Shown piece by piece: positions 40,106 through 46,585 of a DNA stretch of 46,585 bases (position 1 is its first letter; every line of letters starts with the position of its first letter). Source of the DNA: Bacillota bacterium (lineage in GTDB: Bacteria; Bacillota_C; Negativicutes; JAEYSJ01); contig JAEYSJ010000297.1 in assembly GCA_023434855.1 (NCBI GenBank), positions 1 through 46,585 on the forward strand, read 5' to 3'. Position numbers and translations under genes: made by a program. The notes under the pieces were generated by a model, which was not told where the DNA came from, searched no databases, and saw only the letters and a list, made by a program, of their open reading frames with translations.

Positions 40106-40244
40106 AAATTACGAGCTTTTTCTTGATGAAAGTGGCAAATTTCAACAGGAACAGCAGGCCGCTGTGCCATCGGCACATACAAAGAAGTACAACTTTAAAT
40201 TCTTAAAGTTGTACTTCTTTGTTCTTAAAGCTTATTTACTGTAG
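40086..40244 (+). pseudogene. Truncated DESG (DUF3800-like) gene start after the STAND gene
   Basis: In another frame, overlapping the last codons of the STAND gene, the text YELFLDESGKFQQEQQ appears. It closely matches YNLYLDESGDFKNQE at the start of the 30674 gene product. It runs only a few more residues (VPSAHTKKYN) before entering a perfect 18-bp hairpin, so the rest of the gene is lost. GTG at 40086 could have started it, coupled to the STAND gene. Confidence 0.6.
40181..40220. terminator. Perfect 18-bp hairpin, bidirectional terminator
   Basis: AAAGAAGTACAACTTTAA (40181-40198) and TTAAAGTTGTACTTCTTT (40203-40220) around a 4-base loop. It lies between the convergent STAND region and the small minus-strand gene at 40232 and can end both. 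Confidence 0.85.
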
Positions 40245-40429
40245 CAATTCAGATAATGTAACCCGAGTTTTTCGTATTTCTCCAGTACGCCGATAGTATA
40301 TGCGTATTGGTGGTTGTTTGTATCTAAGCCCTTGCTAACATTTGCTTCTTGCAGGATAGCCTTGATTTCGAAGGTGCGATATCCCAGAAAGATCAGGCGT
40401 TTAATTAGTTGCTTAATACGTAATTCCAT
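40232..40429 (-). CDS. Small unknown protein, 65 residues
   Basis: Minus-strand gene with ATG at 40429, seven bases after GGAGGAGAG. The protein MELRIKQLIKRLIFLGYRTF is basic and helical, then continues as EIKAILQEANVSKGLDTNNH and ends in YEKLGLHYLNCYSK. It looks like a small regulator, perhaps a degenerate HTH, but no family is recognised. A good sigma-A promoter lies about 165 bases upstream and a terminator directly follows. This complete transcription unit argues that it is real. Confidence 0.65.
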   Translation of the reverse strand: MELRIKQLIKRLIFLGYRTFEIKAILQEANVSKGLDTNNHQYAYTIGVLEKYEKLGLHYLNCYSK

Positions 40430-40592
40430 ATTCTCTCCTCCATTCTCAATACTGGTAATCCTGACGTTAAGACGTCATCAGCCGCAAATTACCGTTCGAC
40501 TATTACCAATGCCGAGTCAGAGTAGCGTTTACATTAGGGTGTCGACCCTATTTACAAAAGCTTAACAGGTTAGTTGGTAAAGTAATTTTTGC

Positions 40593-40621
40593 ATTATACC
40601 ACGATTGGCGAAAATAGTCAA
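40593..40621 (-). promoter_or_regulatory. Sigma-A promoter of the small minus-strand gene
   Basis: On the minus strand TTGACT (40621-40616), a 17-base spacer, TATAAT (40598-40593). The leader of about 155 bases contains the palindrome TAGGGTGTCGACCCTA (about 40536-40551). Confidence 0.75.
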
Positions 40622-40648
40622 CTTACATTGTATCTGAATTTTATGGAG

Positions 40649-40745
40649 TGTCAGGCGGACGGGGTTATTGACAACGATAGGGATGCGGAATGCAATGACT
40701 TTGGGGGTGAAAGCAAGGGTGCCACGCATTGCAGGAATGCTTGAC
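40649..40745. repeat. Family 2 arm plus CACGCATT palindrome
   Basis: GGCGGACGGGGTTATTGACA (40654-40673) matches the family 2 arm. GCCACGCATTGCAGGAATGC (from 40721) matches the palindrome at 6485-6505 and 18031-18054. Confidence 0.6.
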
Positions 40746-40803
40746 AATTGATGTGAAATAGGACTTAGGTCTGAAAATATGCAACTTTAGTCCTAAAAAA
40801 ATG

Positions 40804-40832
40804 TTGACAATTTTTGGGGAAAGCTATAAAAT
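40804..40832 (+). promoter_or_regulatory. Sigma-A promoter of the riboswitch transcript
   Basis: TTGACA (40804-40809), a 17-base spacer, TAAAAT (40827-40832). Transcription would start near 40839, just before the aptamer. Confidence 0.7.
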
Positions 40833-40850
40833 ATAGGAGATAATCAAAAT

Positions 40851-40935
40851 TATTGGCAAACCTATCGAAAGGTGGGGACGCAAAGCTATGGGTCTAAGGA
40901 CAGATGGTCTATGACTGCCAAGTTGCCGATCCGAT
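40851..40935 (+). promoter_or_regulatory. c-di-GMP-I riboswitch (GEMM) aptamer
   Basis: The class I cyclic-di-GMP signature is complete: GGCAAACC (40855-40862), the TCGAAAGG tetraloop arm, GGGACGCAAAGCT, then GGTCTAAGG with the tetraloop receptor, and GACTGCCAAGTTGCC closing the stem. A terminator hairpin follows at 40951, so ligand binding probably controls read-through toward the HD-GYP gene at 41284. Confidence 0.92.
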
Positions 40936-40950
40936 AGAGGATTGTATTCT

Positions 40951-40985
40951 AGCACCGTCTGTCTTTTTAGATGTGTGCTTTTTTG
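40951..40985 (+). terminator. Riboswitch expression-platform terminator
   Basis: AGCACCGTCT pairs with AGATGTGTGCT imperfectly (40951-40979), followed by TTTTTTGTTTG. It sits 16 bases after the aptamer, as expected for transcriptional control. Confidence 0.8.
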
Positions 40986-41023
40986 TTTGTCTTCAAGAGA
41001 AATAATTTTAGGAGGATAACTGG

Positions 41024-41047
41024 ATGAATTATCAATTTTTACATTAG
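41024..41047 (+). other. Seven-codon ORF in the riboswitch leader
   Basis: A strong AGGAGG is followed at correct spacing by ATG and a 7-residue frame, MNYQFLH, ending in TAG. It may be a leader peptide or the leftover start of a lost gene between riboswitch and HD-GYP. The rest of 41048-41283 contains no gene. Confidence 0.4.
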
Positions 41048-41283
41048 GCTTGGGGGAATCTATATTGAACAAATAAGAAAAGTATTCTCAGAGCGAACAT
41101 GAGACGAATTTTTGTTTTGTGGCAGGTTTTCGATCTTTCTAATACCTGAATCTGTGACAACAATATAGAACTCGTTCTAAACTGACAAAATTATGTTATT
41201 TGTGATAACGGTTATGAGAAAGGGGGAGTTTGATAGCTCATGTGTGCTAGTTCTGAGCATAAAGGATAAGGGGGATTAAATTT

Positions 41284-42243
41284 ATGAGGTCAATGAATGT
41301 GCGGGATGTTGCTCCCGATGCGAAATTAGGCCGCGCAGTTATATCGCCAAAAGGCCAGGTTTTACTGAATGAAGGTACTGAGCTTACTGCTTCACATCTA
41401 CAAAAATTAAAATCTTGGGGTGTATCCTATATTTATGTTGAGATGAACTCAAACTCGCAGTCAACAAAAAATAGGAAAAGTCTTGCCGAGTCTAAAATTA
41501 ACGCGTCTAATCTTAGCCCAAACTTGAAAAAATTTCCGGAAGAATATACGACTACCGTCAAAGAAATGAAAGAAATGTTTGATTCAAGTGAATTGGTGGA
41601 TGTTGTACCATTGAATTGTATTCGGGACTTAATTGATCACACGATTAACGATATTGTCAGAACAGTTTGGGCCTTGCATTATCTGCACGAGCTGCGGCAG
41701 AGAAGCGACTCTACTTTTGCACATTCGGTAAATGTGTCGGCGCTTGCTGGAACATTAGGAACATGGCTGAATTACAGCCTTGAGGAACGGAAAAAACTAA
41801 TATTGACCGGGCTGCTGCACGACTTGGGGAAGTTGTTCTTACCAGTCAATATTTTGGAAAAGCCAAGCAGACTTTCAGTTATGGAGTTCGAAGTAATCAA
41901 GAAGCATTCACAGGATGGCTATCAGTTGCTAAAATATAGCGACCAGGTTCCCAGGGAAGTAAAACTTGGGATTTTGCAGCATCACGAACGCTTGGATGGC
42001 AGCGGCTATCCTTTTAACTTGAAGGGAAACGAAATTCATCGTTTTGCCAAAATTATTGCTGTTGCAGACATGTATGACGCTATGACTTCCGAGAAGGTCT
42101 ACCGACAAAAACGGACACCTTTGGAAGCATTTGAAGTAATAAATACAGAAAGCAGCAATAAGCTCGATCCTGGTATATGTAGTATTTTTCTAACAAACAT
42201 GCCTGGATTTTTTAACTATTTAGAACGCAATAAAAATTTTTAA
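41284..42243 (+). CDS. HD-GYP cyclic-di-GMP phosphodiesterase
   Basis: Degrades c-di-GMP. The N-terminus (about 1-60) is a DUF3391-like strand-rich domain (RDVAPDAKLGRAVISPKGQV). The HD-GYP domain (about 140-300) shows HSVNVSALAG, the metal-binding LLHDLGKL, then the signature HHERLDGSGYP and VADMYDAMTSEKVYR. Length 319 residues. ATG follows GGGGG. The gene is 350 bases downstream of a c-di-GMP-I riboswitch and its promoter, so its product removes the ligand of its own switch, a feedback loop. All catalytic residues are intact. Confidence 0.93.
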   Translation: MRSMNVRDVAPDAKLGRAVISPKGQVLLNEGTELTASHLQKLKSWGVSYIYVEMNSNSQSTKNRKSLAESKINASNLSPNLKKFPEEYTTTVKEMKEMFDSSELVDVVPLNCIRDLIDHTINDIVRTVWALHYLHELRQRSDSTFAHSVNVSALAGTLGTWLNYSLEERKKLILTGLLHDLGKLFLPVNILEKPSRLSVMEFEVIKKHSQDGYQLLKYSDQVPREVKLGILQHHERLDGSGYPFNLKGNEIHRFAKIIAVADMYDAMTSEKVYRQKRTPLEAFEVINTESSNKLDPGICSIFLTNMPGFFNYLERNKNF

Positions 42244-42464
42244 ATAGTATTATCTCAATATTATAGTCTCTCGGTATTTAGAATGTTGTCCCAATTGCGG
42301 GAGTACGAGTGTATATTGTGTGGACGGGTTTCAAGACGACGGGGATAGAAGATGGGAGGGGTATTGGAAAGGAGGGATAGTATATCTGGCCGACTACAGG
42401 AATACAAGGGACGGTTCTTCTGTGTCCTAAAGTAAGTAATGGTAATACGTCCGTTTGCTTCTTA

Positions 42465-42495
42465 AAGGGTGTCGGCACCCCGTCCCTTGACACCC
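42465..42495. repeat. GGGTGTC...GACACCC palindrome (family 2 related)
   Basis: GGGTGTC (42465-42471) faces GACACCC (42489-42495) with CACCCCGTCCCTT inside. The region 42320-42430 also carries GACGGGG and AAGGGACGGTTCTTCTGTGT repeat-like pieces. No gene is supported between 42244 and 42554. Confidence 0.5.
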
Positions 42496-42554
42496 ATTGA
42501 AATCCAGACATCCATTCGAAGAAAAAATTAACAGGCTAATACATGACTCTATTA

Positions 42555-42583
42555 TTTACAATTTAGCTATTTAGCTATATAAT
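42555..42583 (+). promoter_or_regulatory. Promoter with tandem operator of the sdpR-like gene
   Basis: TTTACA (42555-42560), a 17-base spacer, TATAAT (42578-42583). The spacer contains the direct repeat TTTAGCTA TTTAGCTA (42562-42577), a plausible site for the ArsR-type autorepressor. Confidence 0.55.
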
Positions 42584-42627
42584 AAAATTGCGTTTCGAAA
42601 AAGGCTTGTAATGGCTGGTGAAATCAA

Positions 42628-42909
42628 ATGAATGAAAGCGTATTTAAGGCAATGTCCGACTCAACACGCAGAAAAATTATCGAATTATTGAAAGAAGGAC
42701 CAAAAACAGCTGGTGAAATTGCGGATCACTTTTCACACGCTCAGCCGACAGTTAGTCGTCATTTAAATGTGCTCAAAAATGCACATTTAATTGTCGACCA
42801 GCGGGAAGGAACCTTTATTATTTACAGACTCAACACAACAATTTTGCAAGAATGGCTTGCGTGGCTTATTGAACACTTTGGAGGTGGAGATAGTGATGGA
42901 AAAGAATAA
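42628..42909 (+). CDS. ArsR-family autorepressor, SdpR-like
   Basis: A 93-residue winged-helix repressor: MNESVFKAMSDSTRRKIIEL, then GPKTAGEIADHFSHAQPTVS, then RHLNVLKNAHLIVDQREG and YRLNTT. It lacks the metal-binding cysteines of metal-sensing ArsR proteins and matches SdpR, which pairs with the membrane immunity/signal protein SdpI. The following frame, starting 14 bases before its stop, is an sdpI-like pseudogene, which supports this. It probably represses its own promoter at 42555. It is intact. Confidence 0.85.
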   Translation: MNESVFKAMSDSTRRKIIELLKEGPKTAGEIADHFSHAQPTVSRHLNVLKNAHLIVDQREGTFIIYRLNTTILQEWLAWLIEHFGGGDSDGKE

Positions 42910-43517
42910 TGCAATGCCTTGGTGGGTTGGCTTGCGTGGGTTTTATCATTAACTATTGGGATTGTAGCTTACACTTATCTTCCCGCACTTGTTGTTGGCA
43001 ACGCGAGCAGAATAACGCCGCGGTTATTAATAGTTTTGTATGAACCGGCAATCATGCTTGGCATCATTCTCTTATGGCACGTGCTGTGGAGAATTGACCC
43101 AAAGAAAAAGAACTACGAGTCCTTTTGGCCGACTTATCGATATGTCGGTGGCGTCATTGTCGTATGTATTAGCTTAATCTATCTAACGATAATTGGTCAT
43201 GCTTAAAGATCGTGCCTATGCAATTCGTCCCCACTATAATTGGTCTCATGTTTATGCTTATAGCAAATATTTTACCCCGTATTCAACCAAATTGGTGGAT
43301 CGGATTCCGAACTCCATGGACTTTATCGAGTACGGAATGTTGGAATCGCACACATCGGCTAGGAGGGCAATTAGGCATTCCAATGGGAATTCTGATAATA
43401 ATTCTTGCCTGGACTCTACCACCAAACGTAATGCTGAAATTTGCTATTCTCATACCGGTACTGCTGTGGGTGCTCATTACAGTTGTGGCTTCGTATTTTT
43501 ACGCTAAAAAAGAATAA
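42896..43517 (+). pseudogene. SdpI-like immunity membrane protein with two frameshifts
   Basis: Starts at ATG 42896 (MEKNNAMPWW), overlapping sdpR. A base change near 42917 shifts the frame into GWLAWVLSLTIGIVAYTYLP, which runs to a stop at 43206 after LTIIGHA. The third part, from about 43212, gives MQFVPTIIGLMFMLIANILP and the SdpI signature IGFRTPWTLSSTECWNRTHR, ending at 43517. Together about 205 residues with six spans, as in SdpI. Intact SdpI protects against the SdpC toxin and titrates SdpR to the membrane; here that signal path should be lost unless the shifts are sequencing errors. Confidence 0.8.
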
Positions 43518-43692
43518 ATGGTTAGTCGGTTAGCTCCTCCTTTTTCCTAGACCGTAGATATGATAAAGCTAAACGCTCTTTTGAACTTCTGCCTATGTGA
43601 GCGGCCTACTTTCGTGTTTGGTAAAGTGCTACATTTTTTGACAGGAGGAGCAAACCGACTACCCCGTAATTTTTTTAAAAATTGACTGGGAC

Positions 43693-43723
43693 CCTATCCC
43701 TAACTAGCGGGATAGGTTTTTTT
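43693..43723 (+). terminator. Terminator between convergent genes
   Basis: CCTATCCC (43693-43700) pairs with GGGATAGG (43709-43716), followed by seven T on the plus strand. It overlaps the last codon of the minus-strand transporter. Confidence 0.85.
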
Positions 43724-44807
43724 GTGTTAATTTATCTTTTAATTCTCTATAATACATAAAGCAGGCAAAAACGATAGCAGAATATCCTGCGAAGGGAAAT
43801 AAGATATTTACTAATTTATCAAAAGGAAAGACTCCGCCAAAGAACATTCCTATAGCAGTTAAAACTATTGCAATGATACTGAATTTTTTAGTTTTATCAG
43901 CAGCAAACTTTCTGACAGTCACTAAAAGGAAAGAAGCAACTGCTGAATAGATACATAACACTATTAGTATCGTAAAGATAAATCCTAGAACTGGTGATAT
44001 GTAATTAGTAATTGCTAACGTAGGAACTTGTTGGCCTACAATCAATTTATAAAAGACAAGCTCGGCTATCACAAGCATAACAATAGCAACAGTAAACGCA
44101 ATGGACCCAATTACACCCGCGGCTCTGGCTTCTTTTAAACTTTCTGTGGATGCTCCGCATTCAACCTGAAAGGGAATACTAACTATCAAAGCAAGAAACG
44201 CGTACAGCACTCCCGACCATGCCCAATTGGAAGAAGCGGTTTTGAACCCTAAGGTCGGCATAAGGTTGTTGGCTTCTGACAATAAATTTGGCTGCCCAAA
44301 GAGAGTAATGATCCCGGCAACACCGACTATTATCATAAATAATATTTTTACGGGACCGATTACTCCTATTATGTTGATCAGTTTTTCTACGCCTAATAGT
44401 ACGGTACCCAAGGCAAGAAGTCCTATAGCCCAGGTGCCTACATATGCAGGAATCCCGTAATATTGATTGATTGTTGCCCCTCCGCCTGCGAGCATAACTA
44501 CCATTATCCCATATATTAATGCAACACTATACCATATATAAGCTTGGCCTATAACTTTGCCACAATAATACTCATAAACGTCGTAGGGATTCTCAAATTT
44601 CTTTTTGTAGCCTATTCCATATAGAATGTAAGTTAAGGAACACGTTAGAACCATAAAGATTAATGCAGCTACAAACCCATTAGTACCACTCGCTGAGAAA
44701 AATTGCAAAATTTCCTGTCCCGTAGAGAAACCGGACCCAATCCAATATGCACTCAAAGCTCCAGCAAGAAGGAACACCTTCTTTACACTGATTGACTTAT
44801 TTTCCAT
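43704..44807 (-). CDS. YkvI-like membrane transporter (LeuT-fold relative)
   Basis: Integral membrane protein with ten to eleven spans over 367 residues, matching the uncharacterised YkvI group of the APC/LeuT-like superfamily. The first helix has the split signature YWIGSGFSTGQEILQFF, where substrate binding occurs in this fold. Further spans include AYIWYSVALIYGIMVVMLAG and FIFTILIVLCIYSAVASFLL. ATG at 44807, eight bases after AAAGGAG, is preferred to the GTG nine bases earlier. It follows the cysteine desulfidase gene by about 180 bases on the same strand, so cysteine or a related compound is a likely substrate (inference). Confidence 0.85.
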   Translation of the reverse strand: MENKSISVKKVFLLAGALSAYWIGSGFSTGQEILQFFSASGTNGFVAALIFMVLTCSLTYILYGIGYKKKFENPYDVYEYYCGKVIGQAYIWYSVALIYGIMVVMLAGGGATINQYYGIPAYVGTWAIGLLALGTVLLGVEKLINIIGVIGPVKILFMIIVGVAGIITLFGQPNLLSEANNLMPTLGFKTASSNWAWSGVLYAFLALIVSIPFQVECGASTESLKEARAAGVIGSIAFTVAIVMLVIAELVFYKLIVGQQVPTLAITNYISPVLGFIFTILIVLCIYSAVASFLLVTVRKFAADKTKKFSIIAIVLTAIGMFFGGVFPFDKLVNILFPFAGYSAIVFACFMYYRELKDKLTQKNLSR

Positions 44808-44988
44808 TTTCTCCACTCCTTTCGAATTAATAGCGCAAGGGTTCTCGAGGGCGTTTTATGAATGAATTATTTTCGCATTTATGCTTTAAATAAGTATATT
44901 AATGGATCGCGGAGACGCTAAAGACGGGATAGAGGAATTAAATTGACTGATCATATAATCGGCTGTAGAGACGAGATAGGATTTGGAA

Positions 44989-46254
44989 CTAGTTTCCTAT
45001 CATGATCTTAAGAATTTCAACATCAGTGGATTTCATGCCTTGACGTCCCATACGTCCGATATTTTGAATTGTTTTTTCGTAATCCTTTTCCACGAGTCCT
45101 TCTCCGAATGGAAAGACAAGACCTCGTTTTGCCATTTCATAGCCTTGGATGCCAGCATCTACCGCGCTGGAGATCTTTGCTGCACAGGAAGCTTTGGCAC
45201 CATCACATACGATACCGCCAACAGTACCCAAAGCATTAATGAGGGTCTTTCCGATGACATCATAATCTGCACCATGAAGATAAGCAATGCCACATGCTGC
45301 GGCGGCCCCGGCCGATACGGCTCCACAGTAAGCAGATAGATTTCCAATATAACGCTTCTGGTGCAGGGACAGCAGATTTGTTAGAACGAGAGCCCTACAA
45401 AGGGTATCCTCAGCGACTTTCAATTCTTCGGCATAAACGACAACCGGCATAGTACAGGTAATCCCCTGGTTCCCGCTTCCTGAGTTGATAACCACCGGGA
45501 GGTCACAGCCGTTCATTCTTGCGTCCGAACCGGCCGCGGCAGCCGCTCTTGCCCTGATTCGCACATCTTCTTTGCCCGATTGCATGAGAGTCTGTCCTAC
45601 CTGAGCACTCCAATTATGCGTTAAGCCTTCTTCCGAAATGGCAGAATTGTAGTTAATTTGCCTGATGATGATTTCTCTAACATCGTCTATGTTTACTTTA
45701 TTGGCAAATTCTAATATATCTTTGATATTGAGCTTGGACTTATCTCCATACTCTTGAATAGCAATATCAGATTGCTCAAATATCACCTGACCATTTTTTT
45801 CAATTCTGGCAATGTGGTTGTGCTTGGTTCTAACTTCCACAGCTGCCGTTTTTTGTCCAGATGACAATTCCGCGCGGATGAAAAGATTCTCTTCTCCTTC
45901 TTCCAGCTCACAACGACAGATTCCCTGATTGAATAGCGCTTTGGTTTTATCTATGTCTACCTGTCTCACTTGGCTTATGACCTCAAGCTCCAAGTCGGCT
46001 TTTCCAGCAAAGGCCCCTAATATAGCTGCTGCTTCCACTCCTTTCTGGCCACCGGAATTAGGTACGACGACTCCCTTAGCATTTTTGATAATATTGCCGC
46101 TGCAGCGAATAACCATTTTTTTTGGCAATTGTCCAAGAACTTCTCTCGCCTTTGCGGCGGTAAATGCAATGGCGATTGGTTCCGTGCATCCCATAGCCGG
46201 AATAAGTTCTCCTTTTAATATTTTGATAAAATTGTCATATTGCACCTTATCCAC
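44989..46254 (-). CDS. cyuA: L-cysteine desulfidase family protein (CyuA/YhaM, UPF0597)
   Basis: Breaks L-cysteine down to pyruvate, ammonia and sulfide with an iron-sulfur cluster, judged by family. The first motif is IPAMGCTEPIAIAF (about residue 20), with the cluster-type cysteine. GNIIKNAKGVVVPNSGGQKG, INSGSGNQGI and GGIVCDGAKASCAAK (late cysteines) are all in place. GTG at 46254, nine bases after AAAGGAG, gives 421 residues, the family length; the frame is open further upstream but lacks homology there. It follows the ATC hydrolase gene by 28 bases, an obvious operon. The gene name is by homology only. Confidence 0.88.
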   Translation of the reverse strand: MDKVQYDNFIKILKGELIPAMGCTEPIAIAFTAAKAREVLGQLPKKMVIRCSGNIIKNAKGVVVPNSGGQKGVEAAAILGAFAGKADLELEVISQVRQVDIDKTKALFNQGICRCELEEGEENLFIRAELSSGQKTAAVEVRTKHNHIARIEKNGQVIFEQSDIAIQEYGDKSKLNIKDILEFANKVNIDDVREIIIRQINYNSAISEEGLTHNWSAQVGQTLMQSGKEDVRIRARAAAAAGSDARMNGCDLPVVINSGSGNQGITCTMPVVVYAEELKVAEDTLCRALVLTNLLSLHQKRYIGNLSAYCGAVSAGAAAACGIAYLHGADYDVIGKTLINALGTVGGIVCDGAKASCAAKISSAVDAGIQGYEMAKRGLVFPFGEGLVEKDYEKTIQNIGRMGRQGMKSTDVEILKIMIGN

Positions 46255-46282
46255 GGTAGATTCTCCTTTTGCAAAGCTCAAT

Positions 46283-46585
46283 TTATTTACCCTTTTTGAA
46301 ATAGGACATATGACAAGTTTTGCCGCCTTTAGCAATGGTATCTCCCAAATAGAATTCGTAACCCATGGCTTTAGCGATGCTCCTGTCTCCGTCCATAGCC
46401 ATATCGCATAATTTCTCGCAAGTTGCATCATCAAAGCCTAAATCCTGCCATGCTTTTAACAGTGGGCAGTGGTGGAATTCCAGGTCTACTTTGTCGTCCG
46501 TTTTTTTCAGGAATTCAACTTCGAAGGTCTTTACTAATGTGGGGGTTAAGAATGTATCTACAAAGCATGTAACGTTTTCCGGATC
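46283..46585 (-). CDS. L-2-amino-thiazoline-4-carboxylate hydrolase family, 5' end outside window
   Basis: The frame is open from the window edge to a stop at 46283 (101 codons). It shows the C-terminal pattern of the ATC hydrolase family: LEFHHCPLLKAWQDLGF, then CEKLCDMAMDGDRSIAKAMG, then TIAKGGKTCHMSYFKKGK. Family members open the thiazoline ring on the way to L-cysteine or act on related thiol compounds. The next gene downstream is a cysteine desulfidase, so the two steps would form a short route from ATC to pyruvate and sulfide. Confidence 0.8.
   Translation of the reverse strand, partial: DPENVTCFVDTFLTPTLVKTFEVEFLKKTDDKVDLEFHHCPLLKAWQDLGFDDATCEKLCDMAMDGDRSIAKAMGYEFYLGDTIAKGGKTCHMSYFKKGK

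Noticed and set aside
39999..40244. 81-codon frame as a complete gene
   Set aside because: Its first 29 codons are antiphase to the STAND gene's GNAT end; only the part from about 40086 is meaningful, as a DESG stub.
42278..42511. 77-codon minus-strand frame
   Set aside because: Made of repeat pieces (GACGGGG and GGGTGTC palindromes), with no start signal.
43193..43507. 104-codon frame starting MVMLKDRAYAIR
   Set aside because: It lies in a different frame from the SdpI signature read from 43212 and has no coding features.

Overview
The window looks like a chromosomal stretch from a low-to-moderate-GC anaerobic Bacillota, most likely a motile, diderm Negativicute of the Sporomusa/Pelosinus kind. 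This taxonomic call is inference. It rests on strong AGGAGG-type ribosome sites, frequent TTG/GTG starts, sigma-A promoters, sigma-28-like promoters, a c-di-GMP-I riboswitch, a truncated hydrogenase maturation gene (hypA) and an L-cysteine breakdown cluster. No rRNA, tRNA or CRISPR array was seen.

Layout. Bases 1-6600 are repeat-rich: copies and fragments of a REP-associated tyrosine transposase (RAYT) with its GGGGACGTTCC termini, a DUF1189 membrane protein, several decayed genes and an intact sodium:neurotransmitter-symporter-type transporter. Bases 6600-10320 (minus strand) held a three-gene cassette: papain-like amidase, a tail-tube/Hcp-like small protein and a lipoprotein. A complete IS21 element (istA/istB, 4-bp target duplication CTAA) has split the middle gene. 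Bases 10700-12700 carry an ECF sigma factor, a zinc-finger anti-sigma, a ferredoxin-like protein and a hypA gene cut off by a RAYT fragment. Bases 12800-24000 are single genes separated by palindromic repeats: a LysR regulator, coiled-coil proteins behind sigma-28-like promoters, a secreted ankyrin protein, an RDD membrane protein, several unknown soluble proteins and a MATE exporter.

Bases 24320-40244 are the most striking part and look like a defence or conflict island. A tightly overlapping five-gene operon encodes a NERD-domain protein kinase whose DFG motif reads NFD, a second kinase with intact motifs, a UPF1/Dna2-like SF1 helicase, a winged-helix-like unknown and a protein starting with a DUF3800-like DESG motif followed by a long helical region. 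It is followed by an excisionase-type HTH/DUF7662 protein, a diguanylate cyclase, a protein ending in an HNH nuclease motif, and a 1527-residue protein with the order zinc ribbon - STAND NTPase - helical repeats - GNAT acetyltransferase. The stub of a second DESG gene directly follows that giant gene, so the same component sits beside two different NTP-driven systems.

Bases 40800-42250 are a c-di-GMP loop: sigma-A promoter, c-di-GMP-I riboswitch with terminator, and an HD-GYP phosphodiesterase. Bases 42550-43520 are an sdpR-like autorepressor followed by an sdpI-like immunity gene broken by two frameshifts. Bases 43700-46585 (minus strand) form a probable cysteine-catabolic cluster: ATC hydrolase (partial), CyuA/YhaM-type cysteine desulfidase and a YkvI-type transporter.

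The many REP/MITE-like palindromes have visibly shaped this region: they cut hypA, replaced the end of the lipoprotein gene, and separate genes from their terminators.
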